A stretch of 64,000 bases of DNA, taken from assembly GCA_030549495.1 (NCBI GenBank), contig JAUIRK010000896.1, positions 558,001 to 622,000 on the forward strand. The letters are read 5' to 3'. This document shows, one piece after another, positions 36,400 through 47,489 of this stretch (position 1 is its first letter; each line of letters starts with the position of its first letter). The notes under the pieces are model-generated. The model was given only the letters and a program-made list of their open reading frames with translations, was not told the DNA's origin and made no database searches. Source of the stretch: Nectonema munidae. Its lineage: Eukaryota > Nematomorpha > Nectonematoida > Nectonematidae. The position numbers were made by a program, and so were the translations under genes.

Positions 36400-36414
36400 T
36401 TGTATTTGCATTGA
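36400..36414 (+). repeat. Target-site duplication, left (LINE)
   Basis: TTGTATTTGCATTGA, identical to 41425-41439. Confidence 0.9.
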
Positions 36415-36616
36415 TTTTTATATTTTTACTTGACTTTAAACTCCAACTTCTAATGTCGTTGTCATCCTGCCAAATTTCTTAAATTTACTTTTGTTCTTTT
36501 TACTTTTACCATTAATTAAACTTTGCTTTTTGTAACCTTTGCATGCTCTTTTGACGTGTATCTTTTCCTTTTCTTCTTCTTTACTATCACTTAAACTTTC
36601 CTTTTAATTTTTACTC

Positions 36617-37654
36617 ATGGACGATATTAGTGTAGAAACATGTAAAAGAACTAAGATAGACTATGAATATTCAGATTCAAGTTTGACAACTAGCTTAAAT
36701 CTTGTAGAAGAGAAATATATTTCTAGTATTAATGGGAATAATGATAATTTAGTTTTAGTCAAAAACATTTTTTCTGACATAAAGGACCTTATAATTAATA
36801 AGTTTGCCTCACAATTATTAGGAAACAACAATTTAAATACTATACATGGTATATCTTATGCTGATGCTGTTAAAACACCTAAATTAACTTCAAACTTTTT
36901 ACACCCAAGTAATTCAGTTATTATAAAGACAAATATTGTGAAACCAGATAATAACAAAATTAATGAAATTAAGAAAAATATTGTTCGTCTAATTAAACCT
37001 AATGAAAACAAACTACAAATTAAAGATTTGAAAATACATAATGGCAAAGCAATTGTCAATTTTGAAAACAAAAAAGATAGCTCTATAGCAACATCCATTC
37101 TGAAAAATACTTTTGATATTGAGGAAACTAAAGTTTTTAAGCCCAGATTTATTATCAAAGGTGTTGCCAAAACTAATAATCACAATGATATTGTTGAATC
37201 AATAAATAACTGTAATTTTTACATTAACCAGTTTGGGGGTGTAAACTTAATTAAACTCATAGAACCCAAAAATAAACACTTTAATCTAGCAATTATTGAA
37301 CCTAACACATCTGATGTTGCCAATTATTTATCTAAGTGTACCAATGTTTTTTGTGGTTATTGTTCTTTACCAATTGAACTTTACATAAGAAAGGTTTTAA
37401 TATGCAAAAATTTTGGAAAGTTTGGACACACCCTTTCTCATTGTCACGCAAAATCTCCTAAGTGCCAGAAGTGCACAAAAATTGGGCATTCTATTAAAGA
37501 CTGCAAAGCCGCTAATACTACTTGCACTAACTGTAATGGCCCGCATTCATATGGTTGCAAAACTTGTCCGAAATTTATTAAAAAGCTAAAAGAACAGGAA
37601 TCTTTTTGTAATAATGCTTTATCCTTCTTTATAAATAATTTTAATGGTTCTTAA
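36617..37654 (+). CDS. LINE ORF1 protein (gag-like, CCHC knuckles)
   Basis: 345 codons, intact, ATG at 36617. ORF1 proteins of this LINE group bind element RNA and assist its return to chromatin. The N-terminal half is Asn/Lys-rich. The C-terminal part (about residues 255-320) holds three zinc-knuckle modules: CKNFGKFGHTLSHC (the second Cys of the usual CxxC is Phe), CQKCTKIGHSIKDC (complete) and CTNCNGPHSYGC (CxxC-x3-H-x4-C). The stop overlaps ORF2 by 11 bases. The intact frame next to a damaged ORF2 fits a young copy. Confidence 0.85.
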   Translation: MDDISVETCKRTKIDYEYSDSSLTTSLNLVEEKYISSINGNNDNLVLVKNIFSDIKDLIINKFASQLLGNNNLNTIHGISYADAVKTPKLTSNFLHPSNSVIIKTNIVKPDNNKINEIKKNIVRLIKPNENKLQIKDLKIHNGKAIVNFENKKDSSIATSILKNTFDIEETKVFKPRFIIKGVAKTNNHNDIVESINNCNFYINQFGGVNLIKLIEPKNKHFNLAIIEPNTSDVANYLSKCTNVFCGYCSLPIELYIRKVLICKNFGKFGHTLSHCHAKSPKCQKCTKIGHSIKDCKAANTTCTNCNGPHSYGCKTCPKFIKKLKEQESFCNNALSFFINNFNGS

Positions 37655-40600
37655 GCTTTTACAAAGTAATTTACGCAAATCTATCATAGCATTCAATAGC
37701 TTACTTATATTTTTGGAAAATAATGCATATGACATTATACTGATTAATGAACCATATCTTCTAAATGATCATTTTCCTTTTATTCCTAATAAGTCATACT
37801 CTGTTCTCTATAGCTCTTTACCTTGCCTTTCTTGCATTTTATTCAAAAGCAATCTTGACATCTATATCGTTAGACAACTATCGAACACACATATCACAAC
37901 TGCCGCCGTCACAATTCAAGGTATTCGCTTTTTCTGTATTGCAGCTTATTTTCCTCCAAATTCTCTCAACCACGTAAATTTCTTTTTCTCTTCTATTTTG
38001 CCACCCATCTCTAATGATCTTGTTTTAATAATGGGAGATACCAATGCCCGACATATGTTCTGGGATACAAAGTCTAATAGCCAGGGTTTCCTTTTGTACG
38101 ATAAAATAGTATCATCTAACCTTCATATTATTGACTCGAGTCCATGTCCCACCTTCAAGAGTTTGAGAACCGACGCTAATTACCAATCTCACGTGGACCT
38201 CACAATTTGCAGCGACAAAATGCTTCCCTACATAAATTCTTGGAATATTCTTGATGAATATAGTTTTTCAGATCACGCCTATATCACCTTGAGTCTCAAT
38301 TTGAATGTACAGCCTTGCTTCCCTCTGCCTACTAAAAAGATTATTAACGAAAATTTACTTATCAGCAATATACAAAATCTTATTCAAGACACCCAAATCC
38401 TTAGCCATGCTCCAAATAATCATGATGATATCGATGATTTTGCAACTGCGCTAACAAAATGCATTTCTACTGCTGAAGCACGTTCCTCTTACACAATAAA
38501 AATTTAAAGAAAAAACCAATTCTGGACACCTGCTCTTCATTCTCTAAGGAAAAAGGTACGCTTCTTTCATAAAAAGTTTAGGCAATCGAGATGTGAAGAA
38601 AATCTTTCAGCCTATTTGAATATGAAAAAGCTTTACAAGAGAAAAATTTTTGAGTTCAAAAAATCTAAATGGCTTGAATTTCTAGATTTTAACGCATCAA
38701 ATGTTTGGAAGAAAATAAATATTCTAACTTACAGCAATAAAAAGTCTTCACCTGTTCTTAATCATCCTTTTAACCTAAACAATCATGGTGCTAATATTCT
38801 TGACACTATCTTCTCTTGCGAATCCTCATGTGACATACCTGAAAACATACAGAAAGAAGTTGAATTTGAACCCATAAGTTCGGATGAACTTAACCTTTGC
38901 TTAAAAGCAATTGACTCCAACTCTTCCCCAGGCCATGACAAAATATCATTTAAACTGATCAAATGAGTTTTCTTCATAATCGAACCGTATGTTATAAAAC
39001 TTATGAACTCTGTTCTTAAGCTGAAATACTATCCTCAATGTTTCAAACTTGGAGAGGTTATTCTCATACCAAAAAATGTGAACTCATCAAAAGACATTGA
39101 AAATTTTAGACCGATAACTCTGTTACCCTGCCTTGGCAAATTATGTGAGAAAACTATAAGGAAAAGAATAATCAACCATCTAGAAGCATACAAATGTATA
39201 AATAAGTTTCAATTTGCGTATGTTTATCGTAGATCGGCTGAATTAGCAATCGATCGAATTACTTCGACAATTTACTCTTGTTTTAAAAATCAAGAATATT
39301 AATTGAGTTTGTACGTGCATATTTATCAAATCGTAAAATCTTTTTGAGAAATCAACCTAATGTTCTCAAAACATTAAGATGCTCAACCCCTCAAGGGGGC
39401 TGCCTGTCAGATCTTTTATTCATTATATTGATCAATCCTCTTTTGGATTTCCTAGAGAATTCTTTTTGTTTTTACCAGTGTTTTTCCGATGACCTTGTAA
39501 TTGGAATTCGAGGCACGGACCCGACATATAATTTGATTAAATTGGATAATATTTTGAATAAAGCACAAACGTTTGCTGCGATTCTGAACTTAAAGTTCAA
39601 CTTTAAAAAATGCAAACTTATGAATTTTGGCAGAAAAAGGTCGAAACTTCCTTGCTTACTGTTTAATGACATTCACTTTTCTGAAAATTCTTCTGTCAAA
39701 TATCTAGGGGTATTTTTGAATTCTAAATTAAACTGGCAAGAAAACTTTATTTTTAAACACACTAAATGTTTTAAGCTCTATTCTCGAGTAAAAGGTGTCA
39801 TTGGTTTTAAGTGGCCTAATAATTTTATTTTTTTCAAAAAAAATTCTTTTTAATGTCATTATTCCTTCTTTAACATATGGAATTGCCTCATGGGGCACCA
39901 TTATTTCAAAAACCAAATACTCTAATATGCTCAATTCATTGTTTTTTTCGGTTTTAAGAACAGCACTTAAAGTCAACATCTCTACGCCTAAAAATTTATT
40001 GCTCATTGCCTCTTCAACAGTTCCTTTTCATCTCTATTTAGAAAAGTTGATAATTTCAAAGAAATTGTCTTTTATATCAAAGGATCGTGATTATCTTTCT
40101 TTTGGTTTAAACTTCTCCTCACCCACGCATTTCTCTAATTATGACTTATTTCAATCTCTTTTTCAGAAATACTTCGAATGTAATTTTTCCGATGTTATTG
40201 TCCTTGAACCACCCCCGTTAACTTTCTCCCTTTCAATTGTTAACTTTATTCCAAATATCACCGTTTGCACTTCTAAGGCTAACGCGTTGAAATTTTGTCA
40301 AAAAACTAGTATGCACTCTAAGGCTCCATTAGTATACACGGATGGATCATATGACCGTTCATCCGATAAGGCTGCATCCGCTTTTGCTGTTTTTTTGGGA
40401 ATACGGAAACGCCTTACTTCTTTAAATCTTTTAACATTGGGACATTAGCCTCATCATTTGTAGCTGAATCAACAGCCTTGATTTCGGCGTTAGAATATCT
40501 GTTATATAATAGATCAAACTTTTACAATTGTTCGTTAGTTTTTATCTTTTGTGATTCTCTCTCCTTAATTAAGTCAATTAAACATAAATCATCGACATTG

Positions 40601-41209
40601 GTAAATGAAAAGATTCTCAGCCTTTTGTTAGAATTAAATGAGCTCTTTGTTGTACTAATAGTCTGGTGTCCCAGTCATTCCGGAATATACGGTAACGACT
40701 TCGTAGACGAACTAGCTAAATCTTCTCTTTATAGCAAGCCAGTATCAATTCAAAAATCATGTAAGTCTATTAATAATTACGTTAAAATAAAACTTGATCA
40801 TCTATGGTCTGAACAATGGCAACTCACGAAAACTTATAAAAATTACCCCAACATTAACGTACTAAGGGTTAGAAATGATTTGAAAAAATATAAAATTGTG
40901 GCTATTCCCCCTATCGCCCTAAGATGGCTTTCAGGCAACATGTTATGCAGAAAATTTTTATTTCTTATAAAAAAAGTTGAAAATAACTTATGTAGGTTCT
41001 GCAACGATGTTGTTGAAACCCCGGACCACCTTGTCTTCTTTTGTCCTGGTACCTCTAACGTGACCGAACGCCTTAATGTAACTCTTGCAAGAAAAGGACA
41101 CCCTCCCTTTACATCACTATCACAAATTCTAAATAATCCATACTTAATGAAACTTTACACTACTCTTTTAGAATCAATTGAACAAATTTTAATAAGCAAC
41201 CCACCCTAA
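37644..41209 (+). pseudogene. LINE ORF2 (endonuclease-RT-RNase H), damaged
   Basis: Starts ATG 37644 inside the end of ORF1. Endonuclease: LLQSNLRKS, INEPYL, GDTNARHMFWD, HVDLTICS and SDHAYI (37644-38500). TAA at 38505-38507 and TGA at 38964-38966 interrupt the frame without shifting it. RT: NFRPITLLP, FQFAYVYRRSAELAIDR, STPQGGCLSD and FSDD in place of YADD (39000-39850). Between 39300 and 39315 about 30 codons are missing, including motif A with its catalytic Asp. Frame changes follow near 39840 and 40440. RNase H: YTDGSYD, AESTALISALE, FCDSLSLI and CPSHSGIYGNDFVDELAK (40330-40720). Finger: CRFCNDVVETPDHLVFFC. Stop at 41207-41209. Confidence 0.88.
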
Positions 41210-41424
41210 ACCTATTTCATCTCTTCAAAACTAAATGATGTTTATTTTACTTTCTTTCTCTTACTTTTTCCTTACCTCTTTCTTAACCCTTCCATTTCTA
41301 CTTATTAGTGACAACGACATTTCCCACTATCATTACTATGACTCATATTCTCTCTTAAGCGTTATTGCCAGCTTTCGGATGTCTACATCTACAAGCTGCG
41401 TTAATCCCACTCACTCACACTCAC

Positions 41425-41439
41425 TTGTATTTGCATTGA
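41425..41439 (+). repeat. Target-site duplication, right (LINE)
   Basis: TTGTATTTGCATTGA, identical to 36400-36414, directly after the CACT-rich tail. Confidence 0.9.
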
Positions 41440-42041
41440 GTGATTAATTCACTCAATTAATCTTATGTCAGTAAATTACCTTTCACAAGTGACTTAACGC
41501 CAGCATTTTTTCTTAATATTTTAAAATAAACTTATCTATACATAATAAATTGATCCTGAAAATATTTTGTCACTCTAGATTTAATACTATTTACCTCTGG
41601 TTAATTTGTGGTCAGATCTGGTCAGATATTTTTTTTATTACGTGAAAAAATTATTTCATGCATACTATATCAAACTTTTTTTTCTAAACCTTTTTTCTCT
41701 TTTATGCTCTCATTTCCTAATGCTTTTTTGCTCTGAGAATTTGCATCAGGTGAAAGAAGTTTCTCAAAACTAAAGCTAATTAAAAAATACTTACGGTCTA
41801 CAATTTCTCAAGAGTAAACAATTTGGCAATGATTTCTATAGAAAATTAAATCGAAAAAACGATTGATTATAAAACTATTATGAAAGATTTTGCTGATAAC
41901 AAAGATAGAAAAGTCTTTTTCTAATAATCTGTGTATAATATACTTCTAATTGCCTTTTTTGCTATTTAAAAATAAAATTTTATGTTGTCTATAAAACCTT
42001 TGGTATATCAAAAATTAACTGTTTTAATTCCTTCATTAAAA
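41440..42041. other. No gene seen
   Basis: AT-rich spacer. A string recalling hAT transposase C-termini (GCATCAGGTGAAAGAAGTTT, near 41744) suggests very old hAT debris, but it is too short to call. Confidence 0.45.
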
Positions 42042-42628
42042 CAGGGGCGCAAATCCTCAAAATTATTGGGGGTAAAATTTTTTTACAATTTTTAAAATTA
42101 CGGGTCTGGAAATACCACAGGAGACCAAATATTCAAGCAATCCTTTAAAATAGAGTGTATTCAGCGCATACCTAAATTTATAAGATTACTTTATATTTTT
42201 TTTACAAAATTGGTGAAATTTAAATACTATAGTTCCAGCGAAAATATTTTAATTAAATTTGCATATCGCATATACACTAATTAAAAAAAAATCATTCTTT
42301 TTAGTATATAAGAATAAGTGTAAGTTAGTTAGACCCTCAAAAAGGGGTATAAAATAAAGATAAAATTGTGCAAACAAAAATCAAACAATAAATTAAGATT
42401 GCATTACTTCATTTTTCAGAGCATTATTCAAAAATAGTTTAAAAGCTAAATTGGCACAAGCTACAAAAAGTAAAACAACTTTTAACATTTTGCAATGATT
42501 TGCCTTTTATAATAACTTTTAAGGGAAAAAAGTCTATCAGAAAAAGTTATAGAGCTTCAACAAAAGCTAAAAATTTTTACAGCATAACTTAAGTTTTTTG
42601 AAAACTAATTTGACGTATCCCCTACAGC

Positions 42629-44350
42629 AGGGATTCCCAACCTTTTTAATCCTGCGTACCATTTTATTATATTTTAGGTTTTCCCGTACAACTATTTAAA
42701 ATAGAAAATTTCAATTAGAATTTATACCATAAAAAGATTATAAATACTTTATAATGATAAAAATGATTTTTTTTTATCACAAGTCAAATTACTAAGTAAA
42801 TTTTAAGAATAAAAGAATTCAATTTCAATGAAAATTCAAAAATGGTTTTTTTCTGAGTCTTGAAACAAACAATTAAACTGGTTTAAAATTTCAAATATGT
42901 CAGAAAGATACGCAAGATGAGATGAAACTGTCCATCTCAAGTACACTAGCAAACTCATGTTGTTTATTTCGAAAAATTGCAGGAGTTCTTTTCTAAGGAC
43001 GAAAAGACGCAAAGTGGTGTTACCTCGTGATAACCATCTCACTTCTGTATGAAATAATAAAGAACTGTATTTAGATCCTAGTTCTTCACAAATAACCTTT
43101 AGCAGTCGGCTATTTAAAGCTGAAGACTTCACATAATTTACCATCTTCACAATCATGTCTAAACTCTTTTTCATTTTAATCGGCAGTATTTTGGACGCTA
43201 AAGCAAATCGGTGCAAAAAGCAGTGAACAGAAGTCACAGAAGGCGAAACTAATTTCACGCGAGCGTGAAAACCTGATTTTATACCAAACATTGCTGGTGC
43301 TCCATCTGTTGTGCAACCAGGTAACTTTTCCCATTGAAGACAATTTTTTTTTAAAAAATTATCTACAAGTCTAAAAACATCATCCCCTTTTGTTGTCGTT
43401 GTCAACTCTTCACAAAACAAAAATTCACTTTGAATTTCGTCATTTGTAACATAACGAACATATGGCAAACTTGGCAACAATTTGAAATGTCAGTAGACTC
43501 GTCAAACTGAATCGAAAATCCGTATTTTGAATTATGAATTAACGAGATAACCTGATCATTTATGTCAGTTGACATTTCCTTCCTATGGTATTGTTTGATA
43601 GCGAAACGTTATTTAATTTTGTCATAGCCTCTTCGCCAATTACATTTTCTAATAGCGCTTTTGCTGCAGGTAAAATCAGTTCCTCAGCTATTGTTAATCA
43701 GCTTTTACAACTCCAAGAGATTGCTGATAATGATTTCCTGTTTTATCCAACCGTTGTTTTTTCCCAATTTCTCTAAGTCGTATGAAATAAGAAGAGTCCT
43801 GATTCTGAAGGTTAGGATGATTAGTCTGAAGATGCCGTTGTAAAAGGCTTGGTTTCATCAATGCGTTAGACAAAATTTTCATACAAATGACACATTGTGG
43901 CAAAGATCCACCTTTAAGTTCAATAAAGCCAAAATTGATATATTCATTGTTATATTGTCTTTTCAACATCTAAAAATAAACATAATTTTCATTTACTTTT
44001 TAATACAAATCGTTTGCTTTTCTATATAGCTAGTCTGGGACTTAATGCGCTAAAATAGCATATAGATCAGGGGCGTAACCAGAAAATTTTTGTAGAGGGG
44101 GGAAAAAGCTTTTTGTGACGTGATGCAACTATATGTCTTAAGATAATTATGGCATGTGAGCTACATTATATTGTATTTTTAATGGATAAATACAAGCAAA
44201 CATATATCAATTTTTATCGTCCAAAAAATGAATATATTCTTTATATTGATATATAGTTTTGGGTCAATTCTAAGCATTTTTTGGTTTTAAGCAAAAACAC
44301 TACGCGTACCACTTGACAAAGCTTCGCGTACCACAGGTTGGGAACCCATG
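42629..44350 (-). mobile_element. hAT transposon (ZBED type), 1.7 kb, internally truncated
   Basis: The 8-bp duplication CCCTACAG lies at 42621-42628 and 44351-44358. The ends are CAGGGATTCCCAACC and GGTTGGGAACCCATG, typical hAT termini, with subterminal CGTACC on both sides. The transposase lies on the - strand and lacks its dimerisation part. CAGGGGCGTAACCAG at 44068 suggests another repeat end inside it. Confidence 0.88.
42836..43969 (-). pseudogene. ZBED-like hAT transposase, damaged
   Basis: N-terminal BED-type zinc finger (CVICMKILSNALMKPSLLQR, then HLQTNH) in 43969-43694. The middle holds the IQFDESTDIS motif (first catalytic Asp) near 43500, in a different frame. The 43480-42836 block has CTTDGAPAM (second Asp) and VHCFLHRFAL, HTEVRWLSRG, as in vertebrate ZBED5-like proteins. 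At least two frame changes lie between 43480 and 43694. The protein stops after LNQFNCLFQD, so the C-terminal insertion and dimerisation regions are missing. Confidence 0.85.
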
Positions 44351-44544
44351 CCCTACAGCATACTCTATGGGTGGCATGGCAGGTTGGTTAAGATGTTGGA
44401 CTCTGGATTCGATACCAATTTGTTCATAGTTTGACATAAGGGTTACATCAGTGCCTAGTCAATGAAAACTACCTTTTACTCAAAATTTGCTGCATAATTA
44501 ACATAAGTGGGAAAGGAGACAAAATAAACTAATAAAGCAATTTT

Positions 44545-45337
44545 CACTATTTTAAAATGAAACTGCCTGTTCTCAGAATAATTTCAAAATAATAGGAGGC
44601 ATAAAAAATGAGATAGTTTATTTGATATTTTCAAGTTTTTATAAGCAGCAAAGCCAACGTTAGCTAACCCTTATAGGGTGATTTGGTAACGCTTGTACGC
44701 ATGTAGTCGAATGGGTTTATAATATAATGGATAAGAGTACAATTAAGTGTGGGGTCCATTAAAACAAGAATATGATTAAATTTAAAATAGCCGATCATCG
44801 TCTATAAATTAATACCAAATAATTTTCTTATAATTGTCAAACACGTTATCATTATTAATTTGAAATACAGAACTTATTTTGATAAATCTTTCTTTCATCA
44901 AAATGAAATGCAAATATTTGATATCGTTATAAATTATTATTTACAAAGGAATAAGGATACATGCAATATAACAATTAAATATATTTGATAAAATTACAAG
45001 GAAACCAAAAGCTTTTATTTGTTTAAAAAATAATTTTTCCTATTTTTAGAGATTTTCTATTGAATACAGGAGCATAACCAGAAATTTAGAAGTGAAGACG
45101 GGGGGGGGGGCTATATATCCTAAACTTAAATTTGTTTAGAATAATGTTTTTTTATTTTCTAGGGGCGTATGAAAATTTTTGGCGCTCCAGATTTGATATA
45201 ACTTAAAAATACAGAGCGGAGTAATTCATAGACTTTTTAAGCTTTTTACATTTTTAGTATAAATATGTTTTAGAAAAATTATTGGAATGTAGATGCGCTT
45301 TTTTAAAGTATTAATCATATTTCGGATGGAATGGATT
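44545..45337. other. No gene seen; repeat end upstream of the CLUAP1-like gene
   Basis: ACAGGAGCATAACCAGAAAT with a ten-G tract (45065-45110) is a further copy of the CAGGGGCG-type end. A weak tRNA-like stretch (GGGTGATTTGGTAACGC, then TAGTCGAATGGG) lies at about 44676-44716. No promoter motif is convincing. Confidence 0.45.
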
Positions 45338-45367
45338 TAAAAGGAAAGAATAAATAAGCGTTTAAAT

Positions 45368-46495
45368 GTGAGAGACTTTTTTGAGGAAATGTCTTTACTC
45401 TTTAACACTGTTTGTCTGATGAATCATTTAAGTGATTTTGACTGCCCTTACTCACTCTCGTACACAACTTTTTCTAAAGACAATTTTAAACTAATGAAAA
45501 ATATCTTGTCATGGCTGATAATTAAGCTTAAAGAAGATTTTCCTGATTCTCGCAGCCAAGTAAATCGCTACAATTTTATTCATGAAGATGCCTTTTCACA
45601 GGATAATAAAGAAGTTAGACTTGCATTTGTGGAAAATGCGTGTGCTTTAATCCATGAAAAGTTGGGAGTTGATTTGGATATGAGAAGTTTGTATGTGGGA
45701 AGTAAAGAATGTGTTGCAGAAATTGTAAAAGTTACTTCCAGAATAAACCAACTCCTTTTAGAAGACAAAAGTAGAAGTCATAGCGATGAAGAGGAAAATG
45801 AGTCTTTTGAAAAGTTTGGAGATTTAAGGAATCAAGAAGACAGTTTGAGCGAAATTGCTTCTACTCTCTACAAGATCACGACAGAATTGCTGAAAAGCAA
45901 CGAAACAATTGGAAAAGCGAAAAGCCCGATAGATCTGCTCGCGCTTCACAACGAGTTAGTGTCGGTTTTGAAAAAAGAGATCAGAAAAGTCAAGGCATCG
46001 ATCAAGAGTGAAGAGATGGAAATTAAGAAGTGTCAAGAAGGCATCTTAAGAAAGAAGGAAGATTACAAGAGGAATGAGAAGAGGCTGAAGGATTTAAAAA
46101 TGATTCAACCCAAAAATAAAGTCGAGATTGAGAGATTGCACCAAGAAGTAAAGAAGTACTATGGTGAGTATGTTAGCAAGTACGTCACCCTCCATCACTG
46201 TAGAATGAAGATGAAGAAGAAAGAGAATGAATGCGTTTCTAACTTCCAGCACAAATCAGACGAAGGCTCTCCACCCGAATCGACGAGTAGTTCTAGCGAT
46301 GAGATCGAGTTGAGGGGCGCGGGATCTAATGTCAGTGATGGCGTTGCTCATTCCCAAAACAGTAGCACTCAGCGACGTGCTTTCGATGTTGATAAATCTC
46401 GCCTTCAATCTCATCACCGTTACTCGTCCTATGAAGAAAGTAGCGAGGATAGCATTTCGATCGCCCCAAACACACCAACACCTCAAGAGAAATAA
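45368..46495 (+). CDS. CLUAP1: Clusterin-associated protein 1 / intraflagellar transport protein 38
   Basis: A 375-codon open frame ends TAA 46493-46495. CLUAP1/IFT38 is an IFT-B subunit needed to build cilia. Family landmarks in order: MRDFFEEMSLLF (CLUAP1 RDLRNFTEMMRAL), NFKLMKNILSWLI (EVLLWLV), FVENACALIHEKLGVDLDMR (FIKAIAQFMATKAHIKLN), SLYVGSKECVAEIVKVTSRI ([20 protein letters not shown]), and RKKEDYKRNEKRLKDL (KRKLELERNRKRLETL). A coiled coil covers about residues 195-290, then a Ser/acidic tail; human CLUAP1 is about 413 residues, so length fits. Oddities: no intron is visible, and no ATG exists between the in-frame TAA at 45338 and RDFFEE. The first in-frame ATG is 45389, so a short upstream exon or use of that Met is likely. 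Confidence 0.82.
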   Translation: MRDFFEEMSLLFNTVCLMNHLSDFDCPYSLSYTTFSKDNFKLMKNILSWLIIKLKEDFPDSRSQVNRYNFIHEDAFSQDNKEVRLAFVENACALIHEKLGVDLDMRSLYVGSKECVAEIVKVTSRINQLLLEDKSRSHSDEEENESFEKFGDLRNQEDSLSEIASTLYKITTELLKSNETIGKAKSPIDLLALHNELVSVLKKEIRKVKASIKSEEMEIKKCQEGILRKKEDYKRNEKRLKDLKMIQPKNKVEIERLHQEVKKYYGEYVSKYVTLHHCRMKMKKKENECVSNFQHKSDEGSPPESTSSSSDEIELRGAGSNVSDGVAHSQNSSTQRRAFDVDKSRLQSHHRYSSYEESSEDSISIAPNTPTPQEK

Positions 46496-46617
46496 ACACA
46501 TTCATTGTACAGATGTTTCTTCCCATGACGACTTACGTTTGCCTGACTATGATTACATTTTTTGCTACCTTCCAAATGTGGCAAGCGTTCAAATCCTACT
46601 ATATTTGTTCAGGGTTT

Positions 46618-46623
46618 AATAAA
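46618..46623 (+). promoter_or_regulatory. Poly(A) signal of the CLUAP1-like gene
   Basis: AATAAA about 120 bp after the stop codon, the first such hexamer downstream. Confidence 0.65.
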
Positions 46624-46629
46624 CAATCC

Positions 46630-47280
46630 GTAAAACTTCTGAAATTATTTCATTTTTGTTCTTCAAATTTGCATCCGTTTTTTTTTGTTAATAATTTTTT
46701 ATAGTTACGGTTTCCGTCGAACCTAACACTCCCAAAGGAATAAAATCTTTTGGCAGAAAACTAACCAAATAGGTCGATTATGGTGAATTGAGACATCACC
46801 TTCTAATCGATATGAACAATGAGATTACACTATCAAATTTGGCAGTGTTACCGTTTTAGATGCTTGTCTTTGGATTGCATCCTCTAAGAAGTATAATATG
46901 GATAAAATCTCTACCTGTACTAATCAAATAATCCTATACATTGGAAACTCGGTGTGCGAAGAAAGAAATCATCGCGTCAAATTCAATTCACATTTATAAA
47001 AAAAATATTGGTATCACCATATTTATGATTTTTACACCATCTCCTGGTTCAATAAAAATATCTTCCGTGTAGATAAGGTACATACTTGTTTCTTAAGACT
47101 ATATAGCTTCTCAAAGGACTACTACATTGACAATATAAAAACATTTTATTAAACGAGTTGCTATTTCATTCCCTTTGATCAGGCTTTCTCATTTCAAGGT
47201 GCCTTCAGTTCCTTTACTTCTCTCATACTCAAATATGTGTACTATAATAAATAACGGTTGTGAGAAAAAACTTGTCAAAT
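46630..47280. other. No gene seen
   Basis: AT-rich sequence downstream of the CLUAP1-like gene. Nothing recognised. Confidence 0.6.
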
Positions 47281-47489
47281 GATTTTTTTACCAATTCGAT
47301 TGACACTTTCTTCCATTTTTACACTGTGATGACCAAAAAGGAGTACAGAAATAAAAAATTTGGACGATTTGGTATTAAAAAATTATTTCTATTTGAAGGA
47401 TATTTTTAGTAGGAAGTTTATCCTCAATCAAAATGAGACTTTTGACAAAATTGAATATTATCATAATTCCACATATTCTTGCACCTTAA

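Larger units (their letters stand above)
36415..41424 (+). mobile_element. Full-length I/Loa-like LINE, 5.0 kb
   Basis: A 202-bp 5' UTR, ORF1 with CCHC knuckles, ORF2 with APE endonuclease, RT and RNase H, a 215-bp 3' UTR and a short CACT-rich tail (41408-41424) lie between perfect 15-bp target duplications. Identical duplications over 15 bp suggest a recent insertion, although ORF2 carries several lesions and a deletion in the RT. It is related in domain order and tail type to the G-poor LINE at 21-27 kb but differs in composition. Confidence 0.9.
42042..44540 (+). repeat. Dispersed repeat, copy split by a hAT element
   Basis: Starts CAGGGGCGCAAATCCTCAAA and matches the reverse complement of 20060-20907 on both sides of the hAT insertion. 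The right part (44359-44425) reads GGGTGGCATGGCAGGTTGG, then TTAAGATGTTGGACTCTGG, then ATTCGATACC, which resembles the A and B boxes of a tRNA-derived SINE. Compared with the 20-kb copy it lacks about 18 bp between the boxes. The downstream end is not defined. Confidence 0.65.

Noticed and set aside
44676-44716. tRNA-like string GGGTGATTTGGTAACGC...AGTCGAATGGG
   Set aside because: Box match is weak and no cloverleaf can be drawn; kept only as a note in the spacer entry.
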